DNA of 64,000 nt from Galaxea fascicularis (lineage: Eukaryota > Cnidaria > Anthozoa > Scleractinia > Euphylliidae): NCBI GenBank assembly GCA_948470475.1, contig OX419345.1, forward strand, positions 8,037,090-8,101,089, written 5' to 3'. The position numbers and the translations under genes are program-made. The notes under the pieces are model-generated. The model did not search any database, was not told the origin of the DNA, and was given only the letters and a program-made list of their open reading frames with translations. Positions 33,127 through 47,358 of the stretch are shown here, in pieces (positions within the stretch are counted from its first letter, which is position 1; each line of letters starts with the position of its first letter).

Positions 33127-36100
33127 TCAATCCGAAGCCTGTTTTTCTTGATCCTCTTCTGACTGTTCTTGGCCATCTTTCTTCGTCACATTTGACTGTT
33201 CCTCAGCCTGTTTATCGTCTCTGTCTTTGCTTTCATCTCCTTGCTTGTCCGACTCCTTCTCTTCCTGACTCTGCGATAAATTACGATGTATATTTAAATC
33301 CCAATCGTTAATGTCACAAGGCTTAAAATATCAAAGGGGGAGTTGCTTGAGTTGTATCTTTCGGAGAGTAAGCAGTTCGTTTTTGAGAGACCCCGTAGCT
33401 TTCCAGATGCGGCCAACACGATTTGAGAACAAAACAATAGATGATACAACAAAATCAATACCCCTAACCCTGATAACAAAAGAAGCTACAGGTCATAGGG
33501 ACCAATGAAAATAGAGGTCTGGAAGAGCTACAGGATTACTCCGTTTTTAAGCCACCACCCACTAGCATCGGGTGAACCGTTGCGAATTTTGGAGTGTAAC
33601 TGAAAGGTGACCAAGCGACTAGAGGAACTTCCTTGTAGTGACTTTAAGCGAATGATACACGGTTTAACATTTGTTGAGCAACAAATGTTGCAGCTGTTGT
33701 GCAACAAATGTTGAACAGTGTATCATGTGATGTTGAACGTTGAAATATGCCGTTCAACACGTTGAAAGTTGTTAACGTTGTTGAACGAAAAGAGCTAGGC
33801 TCTATTCCGTTCAACGAGTTGCCGCAGCAATGTTCAACATTTGTTTATCACGATCAACAAAAGTTGAGCGATGTTGAACCGTGTATCATTCGCTTTAGAT
33901 ATATAGTCCATCCTAAATGTTTAATCAAGCCTTGTTCGATACATTAGAGTAATTCCTTTAAAAGGTACCTTTAATGCTCCCGGTCACTTACCTGTTTTTG
34001 CTCTTCAGTATCGTCCTTACCATTGCTTGTGTTGTTGTCGCTTGCTCCATTTCCGTTTTCTTTCTCATTCCCGGAATCATTCGAGGTCTTATTCATGGCG
34101 TCTAACGCTGCTCTGTTATGCTGAGCCATTCTAGACCACTTCTGTAAATTGGACCTTTGTATGCCACAAAAAAGGTGATTAGTCTTAAAAGAAAACGTTT
34201 TTACAAGGATAAGATTCTCGTAACACAGAACATCGGTGCGACACAGAAGATAGCGACACACTCTGTTTAGAAAGACTACAATCGTCGCCTTATCCTAAAC
34301 AAGGTACACACAACTGTTGCGAAGAAGTGGGGATGGGAAAGAATGACAGCAAAACCCGTTGACGGCAAAATCTTTCCCGGAAGAATAGTAACACCCAACA
34401 TACCCTATTATCTGATAAGGTAACACATTATGCCAAGTAATGGGGAGCTTAACTAACGACGACGACGACGGCAACGAGAACGCCACAAAACAATGGGCTT
34501 ATTGAGCAAAAACAATACTCTGCACGTACATTTCTTCACCGTCCTCTGCAAAATAACAGCGCGATATGACCAAATGTTAGGTTTTCTCGAGAACGTGAGC
34601 GCATGAGGGCAAGTTTTTCTTTCGTTTTCTTTGCTTTAACACCGTTCACAGTAATTTAGGCCCTGGACAATTCGCCAGCATTTTTGACCTTAAACAAATT
34701 GGAATAATCGCGAAAGAGTTACAAAAACGAGAAGTTGTATTTTGAAATGATGTTCTCGTTGCCGTCGTCGTCGTTGCTTAAGCTCCCTAATATATGCTAG
34801 AGCAGTTTCCAATAGGCCATATTCGTATTCTCGGTATTGACCTGGATCTAGCATGAAGTGGAGGCTCTTGCGGGGGAATCTTTTCATATGTAAATGTATT
34901 CCCCCGCAAGAGCCTCTACTTCATGCTAGATCCAGTTCAATACCAAGAATACGAATATGGCCTATTGAGTGTCGAAAGTAATTCGTGTTTGCTTTGGTTT
35001 TGCTTCACTTCGCTCTGTGATTGGTTGACATGCCTCACGCCTCATTCTCAGCCAATCAATAAGAAGCAAAACCAAAGCCAATCGCGAGGTGCTCCCGCGC
35101 ATTTTCCCGCCCTTGGCGCCGACTGCATGTAATTCTTCAAGTTCTGATTGGCTCACTGAGCTGTCTTGGCCTCTTGTGATTGGTCGGGGTAATTGCTTCG
35201 GTTTTGGTTTTACGACACTCAACTGAAAACTGTTCTAACTCCAAAGAGAACAGTTAGGCCCGATTCAGACGCCGTACTTTTCATGAGCCGAATCTAATTC
35301 CCAGAATTAAGTACCGAGCGCGGTCGTCCGATTTTGTTATCACTTGCATGATTACAGGCCGAATTGGACTCCACTCAGTCGTATTAGCATTACAAAAGAA
35401 ACCAACATTTGCCTGAATAGTTGGCTGCCGACTTGATAGCCTGCGTGTGTGCTGAATTCTTTTAAAGTTTTGCAAACCCCATTTCTTTTCTCTTTTTTAT
35501 GCAAAATAGGCGAGAGCTTCAACTACAGTCACAGCTAGCCAGTAAAGATTACTAAACCAAGCACAGTGACGGTTAATTTATAGTACTAGTATTTCACAGA
35601 ACGGTTTTCAATTAAGTGTCGTAAATCCAAAACCAAAGCAATTACTGTGACCAATCACAAAAGAGACTGACAGCTCAGTGAACCAATCAGAATTTGAAGT
35701 AACTACATGCAACCTGCGCCGAGCGCGGGAAAATACGCGCATGCAACTCGCGCTTGGGTTTGGTTTGGCTTCTCATTGGTTGATAAAGGGCGAGTTTTGC
35801 CAACCAATCACAGAACAAAGTAAAGCAGACGCAAATTACCATCGATGATCAATTGAAAACCAACAAACACTTACTGAGATCCTTCTACAAGAGGCTTTGT
35901 CTCAGGAATGCACTTCTGTAGGAGCTCGTAACACGGCAGACAAATCCCCACCAGAAAACCAACCTAACAAAAAACAACCATGTAAAATGATTAAAAATAA
36001 AAACAGCCACTATGAACGAAGGTATTATAATGCCTTCACATGGCAAACTAAATTTACGAACTCCTGTTGATCAACACAATTTAGCGTGTGTCAATGGGGC

Positions 36101-39100
36101 ACTGTACGAACGCTTACTCTCAAATAAAACAAACGCGATACCAACATTAAGGAACCAAGAATTGTTTTGAGAGAGCGGGATGGCTGGTTGATGTGCGGAC
36201 GTTTTTCCGGTAGAACAAAATCAACGGTGAACTATAAGCTGTAACTCGTTAAAACAAATTGAAGAGACTTCCTACTATTACACTGTCATCAAGTTACCTA
36301 AAATAAGTAGAACAACTTTCACTCTAAACGGAAAAAAACATGTGAGAAGACTGTATTCTCACTAACCTGGTGTGCAGGTAACTCGTGAGCTGTGTTACGG
36401 TCCTTCATTGCTATGGGCGTTTTTCCTTGGGCCTTCTCAAGGTCACCCTACAAACACCAACAGAATTTAGTTACAACTTATGCGGATTTCGACAACAGCA
36501 ACAACCTCATACTTTCGCTATTCCATCATTTGACAAATTTAAATTGTTTTCGTTACTCTCACCTCTGCGTAAAATTCTTGGTAGATGACTTTTACAATTT
36601 CCAGTTGGATTTCCCAGGGTTTTGTGCAGGCAGACAAGTCACAAGCAGTCATGCAAATAGCTCTTAACAATTTCCTGGAAAACACAACTAATAAATAAAA
36701 AGAATAATGGACCGCCGGAGAAAGGGCGTCTACTCTCGCAGGAGGAGGATTCGCCGGTGAGCCTTACTAAGAACAAGAAAGCGTTATTCGAATGTTGAAA
36801 TGCGAGATGGTAAGCAAGAAGCATTCGTGTGCCATGTGAAGTTTAAGAGTTATTGCGCACTTTCTTAACAAGCAAACTCTAAAATCAAGGTACGTGTTGT
36901 ATCGGTCGCCGACCTCAGCTGGAAGACCTCAGTCAGTTACCTTAGCAGAGCCTATAGGCATCTATTTATAACCCCGCACATATCTGATAATGAGCGATGG
37001 CCGTGTAAAACAGTTTAGATAAGAACATTGTCATTTTGCATGAAAGACCCCAGTTTCTTCCTAAGCCGGGTTTCCCGAATTCTGTTAGAGCGGTTTTCAG
37101 TTGAATGTCTAAAGTAAAGTACGTTTGCTTTGGTTTTGCATTGCTTCGTTCTGTGATTGGCCAGCAAAACTCAACCAATGAGAAGCAAAACCAAAACCAA
37201 TCACGACTTGCAAGCGCGCATTTTCCCGCGCTATATGCCGGTCACATTAATTGCTTCGAATTCTGATTGGCTCATTGCGGCTGTTCTGTGATTGGTGAGA
37301 GTAACTGCTTTTGTTTTGCTTTTACGACACTCAATTGAACAGCGCTCTATTCTCCACAAAGGTCAAGTGATGATCGGGATTCTAGTCACAGCAATTGAGA
37401 GCTAACTGAACTGTTCCAGTTATTTACCTGTGCTCCTGGTTCTCCCATGAGAACTGACCCTTATCCACAATGTCCTTGAGTTTGGACTTGTTACCGAAGA
37501 ACAAAGCCAGGTCGGTAGCAAGGATACACTCCTTCATGTAACCTAGCACCGTTTTGTACTCTGCTGGACTCAAGTGTGAGAATATGTTGTGGCCTTCGTG
37601 CTGTTCAGGTGGAAAATAAGTTAAAAGATTAAAACTCAATACAGAATGAGGCGATCACAGTTTGCACAATATTCACAAGGTAAATAGAAGAATTACTATA
37701 CAGGCGCCTAAAACAGACGCACGTCAGTTCATTACAGGGGGACCCCTACGTTTGGGACGTAAGAAAGAGTAAAAACCTTTTCAGCCACGAACGGTTTTAC
37801 TCTCTGCGGAAAAATTACACCTGAGCGTAAGAGACTGAGATCGTGTTAGTTTAGGAATCACTCCGATTATGGAATGAACAGAACAGCCTCCCGCTCACTC
37901 TTATCCCGACACCTGAATAAACAGGTTGAAAGGAAAACTGTTTACTCGAAAATACCGATTTTGCGTTCTTTCGGTAAAAATTTGGCACGAAGATCTTGCG
38001 CGGTCCGCGGAACCTCTGACGTGGTACTGGAAGTCAAGTTCAGACGCTCGGCACTGACTTATGGTGACCTCGGCCAAGAATATTCCGTTTTCGAAATACA
38101 CGCACTTAGGTTTTCATCCTGGAAAATGCCTAAATATAAACTTCGTTCTTAATTGGCAGCACTGAGTAAAAAACTAGAACTTCTACCACACCTTCAATTT
38201 TTATAACAATACAATCGCTGTTGCTTGCGTCTCTTTACCTGAAGGATGGTAATAGTCTGGTTAAAGTGGTGATGTTCCATGGTTGAAGTGCTATACACAG
38301 CTGCTAGTGGTGTCTGCTCGTTCTTCATCCATGAATTGGTGCGACCTCTGTGGTCCAGGTCGTGGCACAGAGAAGCAAAGAACATTGCCAGTGCCTGTGA
38401 AATAACAAAAGAAATTATAATGTTAACATATTTTTCTTGTTTTGGCAATTTTCTGCGCAAACAGTCCCAGTACTTCCCATAAAATCGGGTCAGAAAAATA
38501 GAATCTTCATCAGACTGCTGATGGAGATTTTATTTTTCTCTAAATTGCCGATTGTACCCCTAGATTCTTCAAAGCGATGTGCAATCATCCAGTTCGACTT
38601 CGTAAAACAAATTGAAGAGAGCTTTTAATCCAAAACAAAACGTAGAAGTCACGATACTCGACTGCGGATACTATTGGCGTACTTCTTTGTTCACACCACG
38701 TTTTGACGCATTCCGTGCGTTACCCGTGTGATATCTATATTGATGTCCCTGAAATTATCCTAAAAATGAAATCCTTTTCTATCCAGATCTCATCATAGAT
38801 AGTCTAACATGTATGCAGTTCAGGCTAGTTATTAATAGTTATTCAATCACCTTATAATAGCATAAACACTTTTACTTTTACTCCTTATGTGTAACCATTT
38901 ATTAACTGAAACTTAACTGTAACTTACTTCTTATTTTGAAATCACTATAAAGCTACTGTAACTTCCATCTCCAAGCGCACCGGCCTAGATTAGCCTTTGC
39001 TACCTGTCAGTTTGCTTACATTTGTAAATTGTTTTTCTTTTTGTTTGTAAAAAATGTAACATATTGACTGAAAGACAGGAATAAATGTCTGTATGTATGT

Positions 39101-42100
39101 ATCATAGCACAAACGCACTGACAAATGGAATCCGTTTGTTGCACTCTTAATCACTATGTGATGCAACGTACAGCTATCATGTTTTGCCCTTTCTCTCTCA
39201 GGACTGACCAATTGGTAATTTCTCCTTGCAATATCATCACCTTGTCAAGCAGACGGGTGAGGAGAATAAAGAAAAAATCAACTAGTGATAGTATGATTTA
39301 ACACCAAATTCTCAGAACTAACACTAAGCACTGTATGACAGACAATAAGGGGAATCAATATTGTGATCGTGAGAGTGAAAGGGTAAAAAGATTGGACCAT
39401 TTTGAGGCGATCTTAAGTTCACAGTACAAACTGTATAACTCTTACCTCAAGAGCTGTGAACTTGTCATTTCCAGATCGAATTACAAGATACATGGAATGC
39501 GCCACTGCAAACGCATGAGTCCAGTTGTGGTACGGAACATCTCGGTAATTCTTCTTCACGGTCAACACAAACCTCCTGAGTTCGTCTAATCCAAACCTAG
39601 TGGATAAAAAGAAAACTGACTTAAAATTCTGAAGCACTAAATGCGTCACTAGTTGAATAAGAAAATGTGACAAGAGTATGTTGGCGCTCGAGCGGGCTTA
39701 TTTCATTCGTGTCCACGGTTTTTCGAAAGTCCCGAAAAACCATCTATAAAACTGCTATCCACTTACTCATTTTCAGATTCCGTTTAAAAAGAGTGCCTGG
39801 AATCATGAGAAAACGACTTACCCTATTTAGGCTTCAGCGCGCGAGCTATCGAGATCTCGCGCGAGATTTACTTGGGCGCGGGCGCGAGCGAAGCAAGCCG
39901 CAAGAGGGTGGGGGGCGGCTCTCCGAGGGCCTGTTTCTCGGAAGTCTCGAAAATTTGTCGGATCCGAGGAACCATTTCTAAAACGCACGCCAGGTTCGCT
40001 TTGCTTACCACTCGCGCTTTAAATAACCTCAATTGAGAGCTCGCTCACATGCTAATTAGGCTTATTATTTTAAAACTATACTGGTACAGCCTATGAAATA
40101 ATATCTAGAGCAGCTAGTTGTCTTCTTGCCAGTAACCTGGATAAGAAGCTAGTGTCAAAGAAGTCAACCAACCTTTGAAGTGAAAAGAGGTTCTTTGTCA
40201 TTTGAATAACAAGACTGGGCATCGAGTCGTATCCATGGTTCACCAGTGAATAAGAGTCAAAGCAATAGCTAACAAAATCAGAAGGGGATAAAGAAAACAG
40301 AGTTACAGCAATTGTGGAATAACTGGAAGAGAATCAAGACTTTCTACTTACGCTACCACGGTTCAAACACAAGTGTGATGCTTTCCCAATTTGCATCCCA
40401 TTATTTCTTCACTAAAGTACCAAGCATTGATTATTGTCCACGTTAGAAAATAAATAACAAATAAATAAAAATAAATACTTAATTGACCACTCCCCTATAG
40501 AGGGGATTTTCAGGGCCAATGAAGCAAATAATATAAATGAAAACAACAGAATTAAGATCCCAGCTCGCGGGAGGCAGACCAGTTGGCTATTTATAAGGAT
40601 GACCGAGGAGTTGAATCAGGCACGAACCCAGAACAGCACCAGCTAGTGGCCAGAGAGGGGTTTGAACCCGGGTCGCCGCATTGTAATCCAGCGCCCTAAA
40701 CCACTCGGCCATCCTGTCTGGTAACGCCTCAGTATTAGCAGTATTGCAAGACTCTACACCAGTGAAAATAAATAAGAAATGGTGTGTATGGTGAAAAAGG
40801 GTTGAATACTCAATCTACTATTGAGAAACAGGCACAATTATAAAATCTAAAATCTGAAATACCGGGCAAATTCGGTTTGATATTTATCAAGACAGGGAGG
40901 ACTTCAAGAACACTAACCCACTGAAAGCTATTCTCCTGCAAGAGCATGCATCATACCAGTGAATGACACAATGTTCCGACTAAATTTGGAGATATCAAAG
41001 CATGTCCAGATTTCAAGATTGTGTCGAGTGGATTCTGTTTCAATGCAATTTTGATACATGAAGTTAATAAACGTAAACATTAAAAAACGATAAAAATAAC
41101 AAAAAGGCGTTAGTTTCAAAAGAAACCGTGGTGCCGCGACGCCGGGGAAGTCGCTCACAAAAATTTGGTTTTACCAGTAGAGTTGATCATGTAAATTCTT
41201 ATTGGATTCGCTCTGACGAAGGGCTAACGCTCGAAACGTCTACTTTGAGTTCTAATCCCTTTGACGGTGGTCAACTTACATTATCAACTCCGTTGATAAA
41301 ACCAAATTTTTGTGTACAAAGAACTAGAGCGATTACTCTGACTTTGCACTTTAAATGCTTCGATTACAGTTAAGCCGGAGTTAGTAGATGCCCTCACTCA
41401 CGATTCGAGATTTGGATATGGTTCTGACACTTCCGTCTCTACAATGTTCTTGAATTCACGATCAGAGCATTTGCTGTGATAGGAGAGAACTTCTAACGCG
41501 ACCTACAACAAAACACAGGCTGAATCAATAAACCACGGGAGCATGAAATTTCGCCTTGCATTATTACTACTAGATTAAGCATAAAATTCTTGAGAATATA
41601 CAAAATGATCACCAGAGATTAAATGCCTTGATTATTGAACAACTTCTCCCAAATTATCCCATGAGACACATCTGGAGTTTAGTGAAGAGAATATTCATAT
41701 TGATCCCAGGGCATAAAAGGTTAGGCAACGGCGACGGCGACGGCGACGGTGACCGCGACCGCAACGGCAATGAAAGCGTCATTTAAAAATATAACTTCTC
41801 GTTTTGGTATCTCTTTTTCAATTTTTCCAAACGGTTGAAATTGCAAAATGCTCACTGGCAAACTCTCCAGGGACTAAAATACTGTGAACGACGTCAAAGT
41901 CAGCAAAAAGGAAGAACAATTTCCCGTCATGTACTCAGATTCTCGAGAAAACCCATAAGTTGATCATTTCGCGTTGCTGATTTGCAGAGGACGTCAAAGA
42001 AATGTACCAAAATGTCAAACGCACGTCCAGAGCGATTGCTTTTGCTCATAAACGTATTGTTTTGTGACGATCTCGTTGCCGTTGCCGTCCTCGTTGCCTA

Positions 42101-45100
42101 GGCTCACAATAATCATAGGAGAGAAGTTAAGGAAATCTTTTGACAGGCGAATCAACCAAAACCTTGCGTCTCAGTCTGTTCACATAACACCTCTACCCCC
42201 TACCCTCTACCTAATCACTCCCTTGCCACACCCTTCTCTTCGATCCACCATTTCTTGAATACGTTGGGAAGAAAATGTCTCGAATATTACCTAAACCACA
42301 TGTTCCTTTCACTATGATATTACTGAGCCATTTTAACCTAAAAATATAATCGAAACAACACCAGTGCAAAGATAAAAGTGCAGTTTAACATACCCTATGT
42401 TTTTGTTCAGATCTTCTGATCTTGTCATAAAGCTAAAAAAAGAAAAGAAAATGATCTTAAAGATACACAATGTAAAGTACATAGTGACTCTCAAAAACCA
42501 AAAAAGTTATTGCCTGACAATGAAACTACCTATATAAGAAATTACATTTTAAAACAAATTCCAATTCTCGTGGTACAGTAAGTTAAAGTTCGGCAAGTAT
42601 TTCACAAACCTTAGCATGGTGAAGGGCCAGGCCACAGTAGATGGCAAATGTTTGAAAAGACTTTTCATCTGTTGAAAATGTTAAATACTTAGTTAATCTG
42701 TGCTAGCAAAGAGGACGCAAGGACGGCGGAATTCAGCCAATTTCTGGTTTCAATGCATTCATTACAGTAGGCTGCCAATTCAGTGTCGAAAGTCATTCAC
42801 GTTCGCTTTGGTTTGGTTGACAAAACTCGCGCCACTCGCCTTGTTTGTGACCTGCTGTGATTGGTCTGAGTAATTGCTTAATTGCTTGAAAACCACTCTA
42901 TCTTTATTGATAGAATTTTTGTCATTCTTGTTATTATCTGCTGTTCTAGAAATACCCCATATTATTTGCATATTCTTCCCCTCCAGAATGCCTCTAGCTA
43001 GAACGTGAATCCTTCTTGATAGATAACTGTTTGTACTACAGACAGCCCGGTCTCTGTGGCAATAATTGGTTTCATGTTCTCGCGGTTATACAAACTGAGG
43101 GAGCCATTTGCCTTACATATACCTCTGATTCCATTTACTAGATTTCAAGAAATACCTGAAGCTGTGAAAACGCCACTCTTCTTATTAACCATCTGAACGA
43201 CACCAATGATACTGAAAAAAAAAAAACAGTTTCAAGTAATCGATCAGACTCCCAAACGTTACTAGTAAATGCCACCAGCTGGCAGAAGATAAATCACTAA
43301 TTACGATAATTATGTAAGATCACTCACTGTCGAGCCCGCAAACTACAGTGGGACACTTTGTATAAGAACCTAGATAAACAATCTAGCTCACCAGGGGTTT
43401 CTGTAGCTCAGTGGTTAGAGCATCCAACCGGTGTTACGGAGGTTTTAGGTTCGATTCCTGCCTGGGACTCTGATTTCTTTTCAGTTGTCCTTTCGCCCGT
43501 TGCCAAGCAACTAGCATATCATCATTCTCACAGGCATATTACACCTTACCATCATTAATAATCAAGATCACTCACTTTCCTCTGATGAAGATTGGCATAC
43601 ACAGCAAGGTATTTGTGGTGTAGCCTGTCTGAATGTCAATTTCCCTGCAAACAGAAAAGAACAAAGCGTGCTTGGTTTCAGAAAAAAAAGCCAGCGTCCT
43701 GGAAGTTCCTGGAGGCTGCATTCATCTCAATTAAGGTAATTTTGATTTTCACAATCTCACATTCGTTTTGTATGTTTAGGCAGAGCAAAAACTCGTCTTT
43801 AACAATAAATTACTGAGAGAAACCTGCATTAGGGGTTCTGGGATCTAAAGGAAATAAGACATCTGTTGTCCACTGACACTAAAAGGAACAACAACAAGAT
43901 TGCAAAAACAGTACCGCAAACTCCACAGGATAATGACGAGAGAGTGCAGACCACTGATAAGCAGCCACTCTTGAACAAAAACCCACCATTTAAATCAATT
44001 TTCAGAAAATTTGCCTTCTTAGGTGAGCATCTGTCGTTTATCTCCATAATACCATTTCATCGAGCACTGTCAATCGAATGGTTCAAGTACTGCTTTCAAA
44101 TCATAATGCATCAAAATAAAGATGGGAGGTGAAAAACTAAAGTAATGCGGCTGTTTGAAAAACACTTTATGTGAATTTAAGTCGTCCGGGGAATTTTGAA
44201 TACTCTCCCGATTTTTTAGGTGACATACCCGTAAGAATTTTAAATTCCCAATTTTTTCACTGCTGTCAGTTATTCCGTATTTCCCAGGCATTTGTCGATT
44301 CTCCCGAGTTGTCACATCCCACAAACAAAAGTACAACTCCAAGTCAGTATACCTGTTGAATCGTTCATCGTGGTAGGCATCCGTGATGTTCAGAGTTTCG
44401 CCAGTGGTTGCAACATGTCCAGCCACACCTTTAGATTTTGGAAATCTGAAGAAGAAAAACATGGCATTAAGATTTAACAATCAAACCTACCATAAGAAGA
44501 AACCTTTGGGGTGAGCAAAGGAGGTCATAGGTGTTGGAATTCAGTGGAGAAATCGTCAAGAATGATAAGCATTTTCGTATTACAACATCAATTGGTTGAG
44601 ATAAGTGATACCTGATTTCCTTCTGCAGATTGGAGGAGCGGCTGTCTTCCAGACTGCCACCAATGTCAAAGATTCTGGCGTACAGTTCATTTGTCCTGTT
44701 GTCTACAAGGAACAGAGAAGTCCTGTCCGCATCTACCAAAGTCTGCGCATAATTCTGAAAAAAATGAATTGATGGAAAGTCAGAAGAAGTACCTACTACA
44801 CAAACTGTTGGCTTTAAGTACAAATGCTCTCCTATTTGTCTTTTGTGCATTAACTAATTATTAATGTTACTTGTCTGTTTTGTATTTTGAGGGAACTTAA
44901 AAATTTAGTAAAATGAATAACCTTGAATTCTACACGATTGTATAGTTCAGGGAACTGTTGTGTATTTTGTGTGCATTATAAACTGTGTACTTGCTAAAGA
45001 GCTACCAAGGAATAAAAGAGGAGCCATACATTTGGTTTACATGACTTGTACGGACTGGCACTTACGAGAAGGAAGCCTTAACAAACAGTAAGAACATGTT

Positions 45101-47322
45101 TCTTGTGAGATAAAAATCTGGGCTCGAAATAACGGCCAGTCAACAGACAATGTCCGGTCAGAGTTGCATATTGACCGAAAAACTGCTTGGATTGCCGGAA
45201 ATGTTGTCTCGTCATTTGCACTTTTAAAGAAAATCAAATTTTGAACTATTTGATCATCACGAGGGACATAATTCAGGTTCCCGAAAAGCATCATCATTCA
45301 TGCAATCTGGGGTTACTATTGCAAGAGTTAAGAGCTTTAGTGTCTTTCGCCATCGTGCGCTCTGCGAAACTCTGCTTGAGAGGCTCAAGATCCAGAAGGC
45401 GACATCTAGACTTCGTTGACTCAGATTTACAGATCGAAAACATTAGAGCCTGCCTAAATTAGGAATTTAAGAAATACGTGATTTTATTTTATTTTGTTTT
45501 TTGGCTACTATGTTTTAATCCTAAACACTAGATTGCTTTTTTTTTAAGTCAAATAGTTTTCGTTTTCTTTAGACAAGTTCTACAAATTCCTTTCTAAGTT
45601 ATGTTTGGTTCATCGTATCACTATGAAATTTGGCACAGAAATAAAAGAAATATCATAGATTCATTACATGACATTAATTTCAGAAAACCTGTTACCATGG
45701 CAACCATATGACGCATTCAGTTGAGCCCCTAAAATCGAAATCTTTTATCTTATTTAAAAAACAGGTCGGTGAAATCTTCTCAAACTTCTATATTATATGT
45801 TACCAGGAATGATCTTCAAATTATTTCAATTTAAAAAAATTCTGTAGGGAAGATTAAGAATAAAACTACTTTTTGATGATTGCTTTCTTAATTTTTTCTC
45901 TACCTACAGAATTTTTTAAAAGTCGGACTATAAACGCAGTTAATTGATCTTAGTTGTGACCGAAAAAATCGAAAAAATCTACCGAGCGAAAGCGGAAATA
46001 TAAGCGAGTAAAGTCACGAAACTTCAAAAATTTAGAGTCGACTAGATTAGCATTTGAGCATGCGCGACACACACGTGCTCTTACTTTTTATAGGTATGGC
46101 GTGAGTTGTTTACGCGCGCGCGCTCTCGGCTAAAAACCCTTTCGAGCCTCCTTAAACTCGAAAATAATTTTTTACCATTCACAATTTTAAAGATGTGTAA
46201 TTTTGTATATGTTATTAATCAACGTTTTCGGAGAGTTTTATACATGGATACTTTTTAGCATGAACCGCAGAATTATGAAGCGTTTATTGGTTACCATATT
46301 TTATCATCTTTCTGTGTTTGTTTTCTATGAATAATTGTTTGTATTACTATTAGCATTCCTTACTGAAATAATCCGTATTAGCGTTAGTGGTGTAACGATT
46401 AATCGAATTCTCGATTAATCGAGATTATGACCGTTCGATTCGATTCACGATTCTCTAATTCCACGTTTCGATTTTGGCTCGATTTTTTTGCATATCTTTT
46501 CCATTGATTCCCCAGTGGATTATTATATTGTGAAATGAAAATCCAGAACTCTTAGACGTTTGGAGATCGTGCAGTCATTTCTGCCCCATTTTGTGTTGCT
46601 TGGTAAAAATGTTGCCCTTCTACCACCCCTTGAGAATTTCCAAATAAGGCAATCCACGTGCCACATGCTCATTGTCACGTTCTCAAATATGGCGGCGAAT
46701 CTTTTACATCCGTAGCCTGCGTGACAGGCGCTAGAAAGGGGAAGGGAGAAGGGAAAATTGGGCGCGCGCGAAACGCGCGGAGCGAGGGAGAGGGCCCAAT
46801 TTTCCCCTCTCCCTTCCCCTTTCTAGCGCCTGCCACGCAGGCTATTAGATCTACTGTGTGGAAATATTATGGTTTTCCGGCTAAAGACGGTGCATTAATA
46901 AAAACATTAATATTTTGCATAATCGAATCGAAATAATCAAAATCGAAAGCCAATAATCGAAATCGAATCGAATCGCAAGGAATATGAATGTTACACCCCT
47001 TATTAGCGTGATAAGCATTTAGTATTAGGTAGCATTATTCTGAATAAATTATTTCCGTTAAGATATTGTTCAAATCTGACCAGCCAAAAACAGGTCACGT
47101 CCGAGCAAAAACATGTTTGACCGGACAAGCCGAGGGCACCTGCTCGTTATTTCGAACCCTGAGTTATGGAAAGGGAGACTATTAACAATACCAAATACAA
47201 AAGATTTTGGTATTATCAACAGAGTTGATAAATGTAAATTGACCACCGTAGAATCCCTGTACGGTGGTCAATTTACATTTATCAACTCTGTTGATAATAC
47301 CAAAATCTTTGTGTACTACTTC

Positions 47323-47358
<36 letters not shown>

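Noticed and set aside
44070..44480. 136-aa minus-strand frame as a separate gene
   Set aside because: Only 44353-44445 is coding; it is PDE11 exon 15, and the rest is intron read-through.
46658..46936. 92-aa plus-strand frame as a host gene
   Set aside because: It spans a nested foldback; only the BED-finger-like part is meaningful and belongs to the hAT-like element.
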